A stretch of 64,000 bases of DNA from Berberis thunbergii (GCA_003290165.1 QNQO01000520.1:620001-684000); one strand, 5' to 3'; shown: positions 1 to 9,959, numbered from the stretch's first letter. Numbers and translations: made by a program. The notes: generated from the letters alone by a model not told the origin.

Positions 1-1632
1 TCTGGTGCTCCCGCTTCCATTTTGGCTCTCCCGCTTCCATTTTCACTGATTTTCATTTTCATTTAAGAGGTTTAGGGTTTTGTAAGAAAATCGTTTTGGC
101 TGAAAAAGCTTGAGGTGAAATCAGAAATCAGAGAAATTTCGTCAGTCGTCTCCCCTCCTCTCCATGGTTTGGTTTGATTTGATTGCATTTGGAAGGTCTT
201 TCAACCATAATCTCTCTCTGGACTCAGCCTCCACCTTCTCGCACGGCAACGGCACGGTGCCCTTCCTTCCCCTCTCATCATTCAGCAACAGCAACAGAAA
301 GAGAAAGCGCTAACATGCATGGCGACACATGAGTAACAATCAACAGGAGGTAAGGTAAAACCAATTAACTACTATTCAATTCAATTCATAATTCTCTTCA
401 TGTTTAAAAGGAAAGGCAGGGACATTAGTTCGTTGTTGGTTTTAATTGATTGATTCATCCATCCATTTACTAATTCTCATTCATCGTCTTCAATTCGATT
501 CAATCTTCTTCACCCTCACATCACATGGTGGCAAATGTTTGTATGTATCACATCAAAATTTATGCTTCAAACAATTTTTATCACTTATGTACTTGTGTTT
601 TTCTTGTAGATCCAGATCCAGGATTAGATTGAACACATTGAGATTGAGGATTTACTCCGCAATTTCAACAAAAAACTTGATAGTTCCCTTTTCAAACCAC
701 CTCAAGATTTACTAACAGGCTAGGATACACTCTTCCAAGAAGCTTCTAGCCACTTCATGTGACACCATTACAATTCCATAAAATTTTCTCCAAGGTATTT
801 TTTGTCTCCCACTTTATTGCTTTTGCCTTATGGATGCATCTGCGCTTTGTTTCATTTTGTTTATGTATAGGATACAAATCATTAATGTTCTTTGCTATTC
901 ATCTACCATGCACCTCCAACTATACCACTCTGTCATTTTTTATTAACGGATAATAGCAATCCAATCCAACCTATATTCGTGAGTGAAACCCATACAAGAA
1001 CATGAAAGTCCATGCCAAAGTCATCAAAGATATCGAATGCAAAGTAAAAATAAAAAATGAAGTGTCTTGGAAGAGTTTGCATCTAGATGGACTTGGACAC
1101 TGTAACGACACATGGCCAAAACTCTTTTCGAAAACTCCATGCAGCATTGAGTGCATTGCATTTGCACAAGTGCCGACCATTCTTGATTTGAAGGATCAAA
1201 GTTACCTAGTCAGATCCTAACAAGGGTGTTGCATACTTTCTCTTTGTTGTGGATAGTTGGACAGTTTTTGTGTTTTTCAGAAAAGTCTTGATTGCCTCTT
1301 TAAATTGAAGAACTTAATATTGTCGTCGCTGAACCTATACATGTTGTGGTCGTCTTTAATGTGTGCTAAATAAATTACTGTATCGGGGATATGATCTGAT
1401 TTACTTCTGAATCCATTGACAGTGTTGTTGGATAGCATCTGACCCATTTATATCCAGATGGATTCTATCAGACAAGCATCCATTTAGAAACATAGGTTCC
1501 CCTGCTCTCTTTAATTTCTTCTATTTTATCAAGAAAAAGTAAAATCTCTATTAATGGCAATGATTATGTATCAACAAACAATGCTCTCTCTATGTCATGA
1601 TTATGATTCATAACATGTTCTTTCACTTTTAG
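1..1632. other. Unassigned leading stretch, no recognised gene
   Basis: No protein family is recognisable here on either strand. The first 350 bases resemble a plant 5' leader: pyrimidine-rich, ending in a short ATG-started segment at 329-349 followed by a good GT donor (GTAAGG). This could be the first exon of a captured gene, but seven codons identify nothing. The rest is AT-rich and intron-like. The start of the mosaic element that follows may lie in this stretch or before the window. Confidence 0.4.
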
Positions 1633-2475
1633 GTTTCTGTTCTGGCAGATGATGTCTTGAAGAACGTTGAGTATGATGCTTTGAGGATTGTTTTTAACAA
1701 GTTCCAGTTAGTTGTAGCGTTCATACCAACAATGGCAACTGTTTTATCTCCGGAGGTATTTTTCCTTAGTGGTACTTTTAGCATGGATTTGTCTGTACAT
1801 TGTCATTATCTGATGCTTGCTTGATGCAGATTATCAAGAGAAGCTGAAACTGGTGGAAAGCTTGGTGAGTTGGATTCATATGAGATAGAGGGCGGTGAGA
1901 CAAAAGCAGAGATTCTTCAGAACTTAACTGAGTTTCAATTTTCTTGTGTAAGTTTTTACCTTGTTAAAGCTAAGGCTTTGATTTTATTTCCTTTCATTGT
2001 TTACTACTTATCTCCTTATCTTTGGCTTTGAAGAAACGAGCATGTGCAAGAATTTCATGTATGACCATTTTCTTTTGTTTATCTTATTCAAGTCCGAGGG
2101 TGACCATCAACCCTGATTGTGGAACATACCTGCTAAAGAAGTTCAAAATGGCCATCAACTTTACCTTTGATGCAGCAATATGAAGTATTGAAGTTCTTAG
2201 ATATTTCATAAACATATTCATTGATTTGTGAGATTGGATGCAGGTTATGTTCAATGCTGTCTTAGAGAGCGCATGTAGTGAGCAGGGGGCAAGGATGTCT
2301 GCCATGGATAGCTCCAGCAGAAATGCTGGAGAAATGCTTGATCGGCTCACCCTTACTTATAACAGGTTCTTCTTCTTTTTAATGTATTATTTCTGGTTCG
2401 TATTATTAGTTCCCAAACTGATGATTACTTTGTTTTGATTCTTGCAATAGAACCCGTCAAGCATCTAACACCACC
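1633..2475 (+). pseudogene. Mitochondrial ATP synthase gamma subunit fragment (four exons)
   Basis: Exon-like blocks at 1633-1755, 1830-1947, 2244-2365 and 2451 onward encode consecutive pieces of the F1 gamma subunit C-terminal half. Clear matches are YDALRIVFNKFQ, PTMATVLSPE, GGKLGELDSYEIEGGET and the block [20 protein letters not shown], then LTLTYNR followed by TRQAS. In the intact protein gamma is the rotating central stalk of mitochondrial ATP synthase. Exon borders keep AG and GT signals. The first codons of exon 2 are out of frame with the conserved EAETGG stretch by a short deletion, and the text diverges soon after TRQAS, so the normal C-terminus is lost. The N-terminal half is absent. 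It is a captured, non-functional fragment; the family call is secure. Confidence 0.85.
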
Positions 2476-2603
2476 TTATATTCATTTTATATTCATTTCA
2501 GTGTGGAAGAAGTGCAACAATGAAGCTGGGGGTGCTGTAAAGCTTGAACAGAACAGAAGGCAGAGTACCCAAAAGTAGCAAAGAATCTCTAATGGGTATC
2601 TTT

Positions 2604-3785
2604 CTCTAAAAGTAATCTCTTTTATGACGTTGTATTGATCATTCTGGGAGCAAGTGCTGCTATTGTGAATGGAATTTCTGCCCCTATTATGACATTTCTC
2701 CTTGGGGAGCTAATTAACACCTTTGGAGTAACTGCATATAACAATAACATTGTTCATGAAGTTTCAAAGGTACATGAACTTCTAAACTAGTTCAAAAATT
2801 ACTATATGCTTCCTTTCATTTTAATATTCATCTCATCGTGTTAGTTTTAAGGATGAATTTCTGATTCAGAAAAAAAATGTAGATCGTTAGATGCAATTAC
2901 TTTCATTAGTATTCTTAATTAGTTACTGCCACGTGAAGTAATCGATACTATCATTCTTTGTCTTTGTTGTAGCCAATGAAGATTTAAAAAACCAATAAGG
3001 AATGGGCTGATCCATTTCCGGACTTTTAGCGGTGTTTGAACGGTAACTTCATTATGCTTTCTTTGCATTATCGTCTTCTCAGGTATGTCTGAGATTTGTT
3101 TGTCTGGTGTTGGATCTGCATTTGCATCATTCTTCCGTAAGTATACTAGGTTTGCATCTTTGGTTGATATACAGAATCATTTTCTTGTCACATAGACAAT
3201 AGAAAACTTGTTGAAAGCTTGTCAGCAAAGAGTTATCACTACTATTATCTTATATTAGTCTAGAAGAAATCCAAGCTGTTGCTGAGCTTGCCAATGCTTC
3301 CATATTCATAGACAAAATGCCTCAGGTTCTCTAAATTAGTGATAGTAAACCTTTTTTTATTTTACTAAAAACAATCAAATAAATACCAAAATTTGGTGTT
3401 TCCCTAAATTTATTCCTTTTCTTTCTTCCATCAACATTCGCAATATCGAACTTATTCAACCTTACAAACTCCCTATAATTACTGAGTAGAAGACATACAT
3501 TGATAGTGCAAACTCTGTCAACATGTGTCAAGTACTTTTATCCCACAAGCACCAATTTATGGTGAAATGCAGCCTTTTACAAAAAGGTCACCTAACTTTG
3601 GAATTCATGACTATGTACTCAGGGACTTGACACAATAGTTGGGGAATCTGGAAGCCAGCTTTCAGGAGGACAGAAACAAAGAGTTGCCATAGCTAGAGCA
3701 ATTCTTACAGATCCAAGAATTTTGCTTCTTGATGAAGCAACAAGCGCACTTGATGCAGAGTCAGAACGGATTGTGCAGAAGGGTG
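2604..3785 (+). pseudogene. ABCB-type (P-glycoprotein) transporter fragment: TM1 region plus first nucleotide-binding domain
   Basis: About 2604-2769 encodes the first membrane helix region of an ABCB full transporter (YDVVLIILGASAAIVNGISA, then FLLGELINTFG), ending at a GT donor. A short block near 3082-3140 matches the next helix but is frame-disturbed. Blocks at 3262-3325 and 3623-3780 encode the end of the first nucleotide-binding domain: EEIQAVAELANA, then the ABC signature LSGGQ, Walker [10 protein letters not shown] and the D-loop SALD. ABCB proteins are plasma-membrane pumps, several of which move auxin. The Walker A motif and most membrane helices are missing, and TM1 lies only about 1 kb from domain-1 Walker B, so the gene is internally deleted. 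A further ABCB piece lies at 7718-7795. Confidence 0.85.
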
Positions 3786-4048
3786 AGGGGAGTATGGAAA
3801 GGAAGAACCAAACTAATACAAAATCCCCTTTCTTAGGTAGAAAAGCACAAAGGCTGTGCTCCTTGCATTTTAATATCATGCTATGCAGTAAAAGCATCCT
3901 TTAGAAGAAATAAGCTGACTTCCCTTTGCACTCCCTGCTTCTGCTTACCTTATCTTTCACCATTGGTTTTTACATATAAATGTTGTAGCATTTATTAATT
4001 TGCATTGCAAATTCTGTGTCTAACAAATACTCGTCTCTAATGGGCAGG

Positions 4049-4409
4049 ATTGGACAGGAGCCCCATCAATTCCAGGTGCACTTGTGTCCATGGCTCTAAA
4101 ACTGCCCAATATCAAATTTGTTATTGTCACCCTTGGAGAGGATGGCTGCATAATGCTTGAGAGAAGTACAAGTGGTTAGTTTGCCAGCATTTTATCTTCA
4201 ACAATGGGTCTACGAAAGAAAGTGTTAAGTGGTTGTCTTCAATTTTTATTTTGGTTTACTTTTGTCATCTACAATTTCTAATAAGCTGTAAAGTGTTACC
4301 TCTAGGGGGCTCCGATTTGGTGAAGAGATGGATGTAGACAGCTCACTGGATTTACTGAAGCAGTCTAGTTATGTTAATTCTGCTGAGCCAACATGTATTT
4401 CATCTAAGG
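4049..4409 (+). pseudogene. pfkB-type carbohydrate kinase fragment
   Basis: The block at 4049-4173 encodes PSIPGALVSMALKLPNIKFV followed by IVTLGEDGCIMLERS, the pattern of plant ribokinase-like (pfkB) sugar kinases just before their catalytic GAGD region. A second block at about 4306-4409 (EEMDVDSSLDLLKQ) ends in AAG followed by GT and probably continues the same protein. The catalytic GAGD motif itself is absent. Members phosphorylate sugars or nucleosides; the exact substrate cannot be told from this piece. It starts directly after ABCB intron-like sequence and is followed within 300 bases by a SNF2 helicase fragment, which fits serial capture. The family assignment of the first block is reasonable; the second is less sure. 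Confidence 0.6.
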
Positions 4410-4680
4410 TATATTGATATCAATTGATCTTTAGGTTTCATTTGTTTTTTGGTTTATTCTTTGTTATTTTAAAACTGAGTTACGCTTGCTACATATGGCT
4501 ATAATGGAGTTTATTCACTTCTGCTAATTTCTTTCTAATTATAATGTTGAACCAGTATCTTTCTAGGAAAAAAACTTCTTTATTGTAATCTGTTCAAAAA
4601 TTTTCATTCACAATATATCTTCAAGAAACAAAATTCAACTCTGAGATTGTTACCTTTTATGTGAGTATATAGTACTCTAC

Positions 4681-4868
4681 AGGTTACTGAGCAACCGTCT
4701 ATGCTTCAAGGTGGAGAGCTAAGACCTTACCAGCTGGAAGGACTTCAATGGATGCTCTTGTTCAACAACAACCTAAATGGCATTTTGGCTGATGAGATGG
4801 GATTAGGGAAGACAATTCAAACCATATCATTGATTGCATATCTCATTGATGTCCAATTTAAGAGGTTG
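4681..4868 (+). pseudogene. SNF2-family chromatin-remodelling ATPase fragment (CHR12/CHR23-like)
   Basis: One exon encodes [38 protein letters not shown], then [16 protein letters not shown]. This is motif I (Walker A, DEMGLGKT) and the Q-motif region of SNF2 DNA-dependent ATPases. The wording VTEQP and [15 protein letters not shown] is closest, from memory, to the plant BRM/MINU (CHR12, CHR23) class of SWI/SNF ATPases. One residue is missing compared with the usual WMLSLFNN. No other helicase motif (DEGH box, motifs III-VI) occurs nearby, so this is an isolated captured exon without activity. It follows the pfkB piece on the same strand. Confidence 0.85.
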
Positions 4869-4971
4869 TAGATTAATTTCAATTGGAACATAAAATCTTT
4901 AGTTGGTCAGTGGTTATATTCTTTGCGAAATTCTGAAGTTTTCTCATATACTTTTGGATATATTCTGCAGC

Positions 4972-5036
4972 GTTGATGCGGCTTGTGCAGCACACCCAAC
5001 CGCTGATATTTTTATCAACTTTGCATCATACAGAAG
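4972..5036 (+). pseudogene. ATP-citrate lyase subunit B exon fragment
   Basis: A 65-base block after an AG acceptor encodes VDAACAAHPTADIFINFASY, a near match to the conserved segment in the CoA-binding region of plant ATP-citrate lyase beta subunit (usual form ...TADVFINFASFRSA). The complete enzyme makes cytosolic acetyl-CoA from citrate. Only this one exon is present and nothing of the gene precedes or follows it. Confidence 0.75.
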
Positions 5037-5534
5037 GCCAGTGGTTATTTCTGCTACTGTGTATCATAAACGCATATGAATAAGCTAATAACATGACCAT
5101 GATGGTTATTATTATTATTATCATTGTTGTTTCTGTCATTACTTGAGTTTTGGCAATAAAAATGATTTTTACACAACCATTCACTTGATCACTCTAATGT
5201 GTTATCATTTGAGTTTCAACTATTTTTGTTAGTATTATACCATTGACTTGATAAATTTAAGGTGTTATTTTAAAAACAACGAAAAGAAAACAAAAGATAA
5301 GCTTAAGTTGTGTTTTCCTTGTTCACGGTTGTTTGATTGGAAGGTTTTCCATATGAAACCTTGTGTTGTAGTGTTTTCCTTTCATTCTTAATTTTAGCAG
5401 CCTTCAAAGTCAAAGGTATGTAATTGTTTCCTTTTTTTATTTTTTATTTTTTATTTTTATTTAGTTAATTTTAAATTTTGCATTTTTTTCTACCGTAGAA
5501 TTCTATTTTACATAATTTGTTGTTCATATTTCAG

Positions 5535-5613
5535 TTTTAAATATGCAAGTTGTTCCTGCTGCCTCTGAGCTCTTATGCAAAGAGTTAATTGCAAACAAGG
5601 ATATGGTACTCAG
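5535..5613 (+). pseudogene. Unidentified captured exon
   Basis: An open block between a TTTCAG acceptor and a CAG/GTGGG donor encodes MQVVPAASELLCKELIAN then KDMVLR. The splice signals, clean open frame and position between other captured exons suggest a real exon, probably from an alpha-helical repeat protein. I do not recognise the parent. Confidence 0.4.
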
Positions 5614-6978
5614 GTGGGTTTTTTTTATGTCTTTTTGTATTTTTTTCCTGAAGTATGAAAGTTTGGAGTTGAATATTTCATTACCCCTTTTTTGTTTTTT
5701 TTTGTTTTCATTGTATATGCTTCTGTTTTAACTCAGCAAATGATGTTGCACACAAGAATTTGTTTGGAAAGTTTACATTGACGTATGTCGGCATATAATA
5801 TTGAATTAATGTCAAGTTAGTTTCTTGGCCTCAAAATAATCAGATGTGGCATATTTTGCAATGAAACTTTCTTTGAACCTTGCACTTGAGTCGTATCAAT
5901 AATTTTGCAATGAAGTTATCTAGGATTGTGATTCCGTTAAAGTTCAGTATCACTTTCCTCAATCAGTTCACATAAATGTTCGTTGTTATAACTTATGATC
6001 CTTGTTGATCTAATCAGGATTTTTCATAACTTGCGATTACTTTTCTAAGTGTAAAATATGTGTTACACAACTTTCTTCTAGTTTAGGTAGAATTAAAGTT
6101 GGTAGACTTGTTTAGTTACAACTTTTTTTGTTTCCATACGTTTCTGGTAATGTTGAAATGGGATAAGTATATGACAAAGAATTGATACAACTGTATAAAA
6201 TGGATAAGGTTGTGCTTGTTAGGGTTTGTAACCCTTGTCCCTTGTTGTGACCAATGCCTACCTGAAGGATTTTTTATATGTCAATTGATTTTATCTTTGT
6301 AAAAGAATCAATTTCAGCTGAATCATGCTAGGTTAACAAAACATTTTGCGATGCCATTTTTTTTTTGATTCTCGCTTTCAAAGATGTGCCCTTTGTCCAC
6401 AGTTTTGCTGATTCTAAGGTTTCCTTGTAAAACCTTGTGATGTAGTTACTGATAGATCGAGGATTGCAGATTTTAGTGATGCATATTGGAGAAACTTCTA
6501 GCACGGTGAGAAAGTTGACGAACGTTGTTTATAAAGGATTGTTGGATAAGTGAGGAGGATCGGGTACGTAAGATACTCTTTAGCATACTGATGTTTGCAA
6601 GCACTTGGTGATAGGTGGATCTATTACCTTTGATCTCATTATTAAAAAGCAATTGAGTTAGTTGTCCTTCCTTGGGAATGATACTCTTTATTATAAATGT
6701 TATGTATGAATGTTTGATAAAAAAATTGTCATCAACACCTTGTAGAGAAGACTTATTCAATTAAGAAATATAGTGTATGTACTCCTTTTATATGATTATA
6801 TATTCTGATTCAAAACAAATTCATCACTTATCACTGTATATATATTACAAAATGGTCTTTTGATTAATTATATATATTGGGATGCTTGGCTCATTCATGG
6901 GTTGTGTGAAATTCACGACTAGTTTTCACTTTGAATATCGCAACACTGATTTTGGGTGATTAATTTTCTCTCAACTAG
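5614..6978. other. Intron-like AT-rich spacer in the mosaic
   Basis: No coding similarity is recognised. The stretch is T-rich on the plus strand with many short homopolymers, like plant introns. It may hold introns of the two flanking captured exons. Confidence 0.5.
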
Positions 6979-7137
6979 GTGAACTCGGGAATACTTTAAA
7001 CAAACATAAAGGACTGATCTTCTCTCTTAAGTGGAACAAAAAGGGTGATTATCTTCTTAGTGGCAGTGTGGATAAAACTGCGATAGTGTGGGATGTGAAG
7101 ACAAGGGAGTGCAAGCTACAATTTGAATTCCACTCAG
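6979..7137 (+). pseudogene. HOS15/TBL1-type WD40 repeat fragment
   Basis: One exon, with AG acceptor and CAG/GTATG donor, encodes [20 protein letters not shown], then [20 protein letters not shown] and [14 protein letters not shown]. This is a full WD40 blade (GH-like start HKG, ending IVWD) with the wording of HOS15/TBL1 proteins, WD40 co-repressors that work with histone deacetylases in the nucleus. The LisH domain and the other blades are absent. The 3' end of the exon is immediately repeated: a 17-base stretch holding the last codons (TTTGAATTCCACTCAGG) recurs 25 bases further on. Confidence 0.85.
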
Positions 7138-7717
7138 GTATGTTATTTGAATTCCACTCAGGGGGTGATTATCTGCTTTGCGGCTCTGTTTGGCCTGCAG
7201 GGGCGGTGTAGGCGATTCAGCTGCGAGGATCACAATGCGCGCAGGAACGAGGTGCACTCAGCCTGGTTTCTGTCAGTTTCCATTTGCGAGGCTGGCTGGA
7301 CTGCATGTGCACTGAGCACATAGAAACTGATAGGAGCTTTCAGCATGGGTTCTCCCCTGTTTTGCACGGTGCCCTTGGCACTGCAGGAGCAAGGAGACGC
7401 GTCGAGCAGGAAGCTGCTAGTGCATGTCGTTGTTTGCACGGTGGCGTTGGCGCTGCAGGAGCGAGGCTGCGCGTCGAGCAGGTGGACTTTTTCGTTTGTA
7501 TGGGTCTTTCTTTTCCTAGGCTTGTTAGGCTGTCTTGAGCACGTATTAGCAGTGTCTGAAAGATGCTTGGATTAATGGCTGCTTGTTAGGCTGTCTTGAG
7601 CACATATTCTCTAAATATTTATGTTGAAAACTTCATCTACATATGACCTGTTTTAATCTTTTTAATAAATGGCTCTTTTCCTTGGTCATCATGGATCTAC
7701 ATTTTGGACCATTGCAA
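7138..7717. repeat. GC-richer filler with short direct repeats
   Basis: This stretch is GC-richer than its surroundings. A unit of about 50 bases (GCACGGTG...TGCAGGAGC...GCGTCGAGCAGG) occurs near 7360 and again near 7434. A unit of about 28 bases starting GCTTGTTAGGCTGTCTTGAG occurs near 7519 and 7580. The open frames over it have low-complexity products and resemble no family. It looks like filler DNA made by repeated copying during assembly of the mosaic. Confidence 0.55.
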
Positions 7718-7830
7718 GTTTTTTACGCTCTTTGTTTGACAGCAATGACTGTTTCGCATGCAAGCTCATTGGCACCTGATGCCACCAAAGCCAAGGTTCT
7801 GTTTGACAGCAATGACTGTTTCAAAGATGG
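7718..7830 (+). pseudogene. Second ABCB transporter fragment (helix after the first NBD)
   Basis: The block encodes FYALCLTAMTVSHASSLAPD followed by ATKAK, matching the ABCB segment FFALTMAA..S.SSSLAPDSSKAK of the second membrane half. It comes from the same family as the fragment at 2604-3785, but the pfkB, SNF2, ACLB and HOS15 pieces lie between. A 23-base stretch inside the exon (starting TGTTTGACAGCAATG) is repeated exactly just after the exon, near 7800. It is non-functional. Confidence 0.75.
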
Positions 7831-8254
7831 TAACTCTTGAAGTAGTACTTAATTCATTATAGTTCAATAATAGTTGACTTTCCCTACTTTGGGTTGGGAG
7901 CAGGAGTGATCTACTTTGTACTCACTTTTGTGAGCTTTGATGTGTGGATTGAGTGGATGTTTAGTTCCAAATCACACAAACATCGAGCAATGATTAATTA
8001 TTTGCTTTGAAAAATTAACATGAATTGAACTAACACTGGTTTTCTATCATTTCATTCATGTTTTAGGACACAAACATGTAATGCTAATGTATAAGAAGGT
8101 TCTGTTTGTTTTGAATCAAAATGTTTTTGTAGGGATTATGGTGCCTTCCCACTAAGTGGTTTGTAGTCTGCAATGACATTGGTTTTGTGGTATCTATTAT
8201 TGGAGAAGGTGTTGAGACTTACGTTTTTCATATTTTTTCTGAATTTTAGGGGCA

Positions 8255-9015
8255 TTTGCTCTGAAGAGGAAGGAGAATGGGAGAGCATTTGTAAGAGGTG
8301 TTCGATGTTCAATTCAGTCACTTCCCCCAGCCTGGCCAGGACGAGCTGTCCCTGACCCTGGATACAAGGCTTGGGATAGTCAAAAACTCGTATCTATCGT
8401 TGGGTGTACTCGTTTAATTGGAACTCAGGTACAACATCTCCATCATAAAAGCATCAGGCTTTGTATTTCTCAAGTTGTCAATGTTTTCCAAATGGATACT
8501 AATTTGTAAAAACTCATTGAACTTTTGATTCGGAAGTCCTTGGATGAACTATTTCTTGTTTCAGATAAAATCATTTTCAGTATATTTTCTTAAATGGGGT
8601 CTTTGTATTTGTTGCCCCAGTTAATCCTTTCTTTAGTTGTTTAAAATGTCTCACACAATATGGTATTTGCTGACTCGTACATAGTTGCAGGAAACCTGAT
8701 AAGTTCAGAGTTGTTGCATTGGCAGCTGGTTGGAATGTGACTCTTCTTGCTGATCAGGTACTCCCCTAATCCTTATTGAAAGGCTATTGCAAGTTGTTAA
8801 ACACAAATAGTTTAGAAAATGAAGAAAGTCCTCGTCTGGTATGAAATATGAGATGCTTACTTTTAGTTACCCCTGGACAGATCAAGATGTTTAAACCACA
8901 ATTGGTAGCTGTTAGGAATGAATCACTTGTTAACGAACTCAAAGAGGCTTTGGCTGATGTGAAACACAAGCTAGAGATCATTCCCGGGGAGCAAGGTGTA
9001 GTAGAGCTCAGTGAT
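8255..9015 (+). pseudogene. DXR: 1-deoxy-D-xylulose 5-phosphate reductoisomerase fragment (first exons)
   Basis: Three exon blocks are visible. About 8255-8428 gives the end of the transit peptide and mature N-terminus (GRAFVRGVRCSIQS, PPAWPGRAVPDPGYKAWD, VSIVGCTRLIGTQ). About 8690-8757 gives DKFRVVALAAGWNVTLLADQ. About 8881-9013 gives [40 protein letters not shown]. This is the NADPH-binding N-terminal domain of plastid DXR, the second enzyme of the MEP isoprenoid pathway. The usual nucleotide-binding GSTGSIGTQ reads GCTRLIGTQ here, so two conserved residues are changed. The metal-binding and catalytic exons are absent. Splice borders are kept. It is a captured, non-functional fragment. Confidence 0.9.
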
Positions 9016-9082
9016 GGGTGCAGGGGGTCTCCAAATAGTCTGATTTCAGTGTTTATATATGATGGGTGCAGGTTTGATATAT

Positions 9083-9163
9083 TTCAGTGTTTACATGGAA
9101 AACTTATTGAGAAGGCTTGCTCAGAATAGAGAGGCAGCAAGGAAAAGCAGACTCAGAAAGAAG
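9083..9163 (+). pseudogene. TGA-type bZIP transcription factor basic-region exon
   Basis: The block encodes [18 protein letters not shown] at 9110-9163, the DNA-binding basic region of TGA-class bZIP factors (N-x7-R motif: N of QNREA to R of SRLRKK), and stops at a GTTTA donor where TGA genes have an intron. The leucine zipper and DOG1 domain are missing. It follows the DXR piece within 70 bases. It is the last captured exon before the putative element end. Confidence 0.85.
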
Positions 9164-9233
9164 GTTTATTTATAGTGCATGTAGATAGATGATCAGTAGC
9201 CAATGATGAATTGTAAATGTTGCTGCTGTAATG

Positions 9234-9267
9234 AATTGCTTGAAAGCAATTGTTGGAATTTGCTGAT
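9234..9267 (+). other. Candidate Helitron-type 3' terminus
   Basis: A perfect 8-bp stem (AATTGCTT / AAGCAATT, 2-base loop) at 9234-9251 is followed after 11 bases by CTGA (9263-9266) and then T. Helitrons end in a short hairpin about 10-12 bases before a CTRR end and insert between A and T, so this fits in form. The stem is AT-rich and a CTRR is common by chance. Confidence 0.35.
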
Positions 9268-9411
9268 CAGAGGTTGTAAATGCTATTTTTAAATTTAATA
9301 AAAAGTCATATTAAATTTTATTTATTTGATGCACGTGCTGAATTATACTTACCCATAAGAGGTAATCAAAAGTCATTTGATAGCAAAAAAAAAAAAAAAA
9401 TTTTTTTTTTT

Positions 9412-9721
9412 ACTAGCCACGGCTTAAAACCGTGGCTAAAAGTTTAGCAACGGTTTTAAGCCGTGGCAAGTCTGGCCATGGTTTTAAGCCGTTGCTAATA
9501 CTTGCCACGGCTTAAAACCGTTGCTAAACTTTTAGCAACAGTTTAGAACCGTGGCTAAAGCATCAACAATCCTGAATATAAAACCGTTGCTAAAATTTTA
9601 GCAACGAATTATAGCCGTTACAAAGGATTTCGCGACGCCCCTGTAGTCCACGGCTCTTAGCCGTGGCAATGGCTTACGCCCACGGTATAGAACCGTTACT
9701 AATGGGGTTTTTGGTGTAGTG
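9412..9721. mobile_element. CACTA-type miniature element, copy 1 (left end lost)
   Basis: The right end TTTTTGGTGTAGTG is the terminal inverted repeat of a CACTA element. The body is made of short alternating units such as GCCACGGCTTAAAACCGTGG and TAGCAACGG with many local palindromes. The same body occurs complete at 16561-16935. The left inverted repeat is missing here; instead a run of A (about 18) and T (about 11) abuts the first GCCACGG unit. No coding capacity. Confidence 0.8.
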
Positions 9722-9958
9722 TCATTACATGATCCACACGGTACAATATTGTTCGTTTTGGGCCAACCCTCGCAAGACTTTAAAATGCGTTGTACCAAGG
9801 GGATCCAACCTCGCACATATATAGGATATCTCATTCCCTCACCTAGGCGATGTGAGACTATAACACCTAGGTAGTCAGCCAGCCTCAAAGCCCACCCACA
9901 CCTGGTATCCTGCCTGCCTTGGAACCTGCCCACAGGGTGTTACAATATCCCACTAATT
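9722..9958 (-). repeat. LTR-like dispersed repeat fragment
   Basis: On the minus strand this contains GTCTCACATCGCCTAGGTGA, GCATTTTAAAGTCTTGCGAG and CAAAACGAACAATATTGTA. That order (CACATCG box, then CGTTTTAAA..CTTGAGG, then a GACAATAT box) is a widespread plant dispersed LTR-like sequence. It joins directly to the Copia fragment on its right. Confidence 0.5.
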
Positions 9959-9959
9959 C

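Larger units (their letters stand above)
1633..9271 (+). mobile_element. Same-strand mosaic of captured gene fragments (putative Helitron or Pack-type element)
   Basis: Within 7.6 kb there are exon fragments of at least eight unrelated nuclear genes, all on the plus strand, each flanked by its own intron remnants and none complete. Order: ATP synthase gamma, ABCB transporter, pfkB-type kinase, SNF2 helicase, ATP-citrate lyase B, an unidentified exon, HOS15-type WD40, ABCB again, DXR, TGA-type bZIP. Retained introns rule out capture of processed mRNA. Helitrons and Pack-MULEs are the known plant elements that build such chimeras, and multi-gene same-strand sets with introns are most typical of Helitrons. 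No transposase, Rep/helicase gene or long terminal inverted repeat is visible, so the carrier would be non-autonomous. The mosaic is what I see; the carrier class is inferred. Confidence 0.65.

Noticed and set aside
1..2. Window start TC read as a Helitron 5' end
   Set aside because: TC at the very first base is a chance of window cutting; no preceding A is visible and no copy is available to compare.
5101..5130. ATT trinucleotide run as a regulatory repeat
   Set aside because: Short simple repeat, common in plant introns.
7284..7575. Two overlapping ORFs of 76-84 codons in GC-rich filler
   Set aside because: Open only because of base composition and internal duplication; products match nothing.
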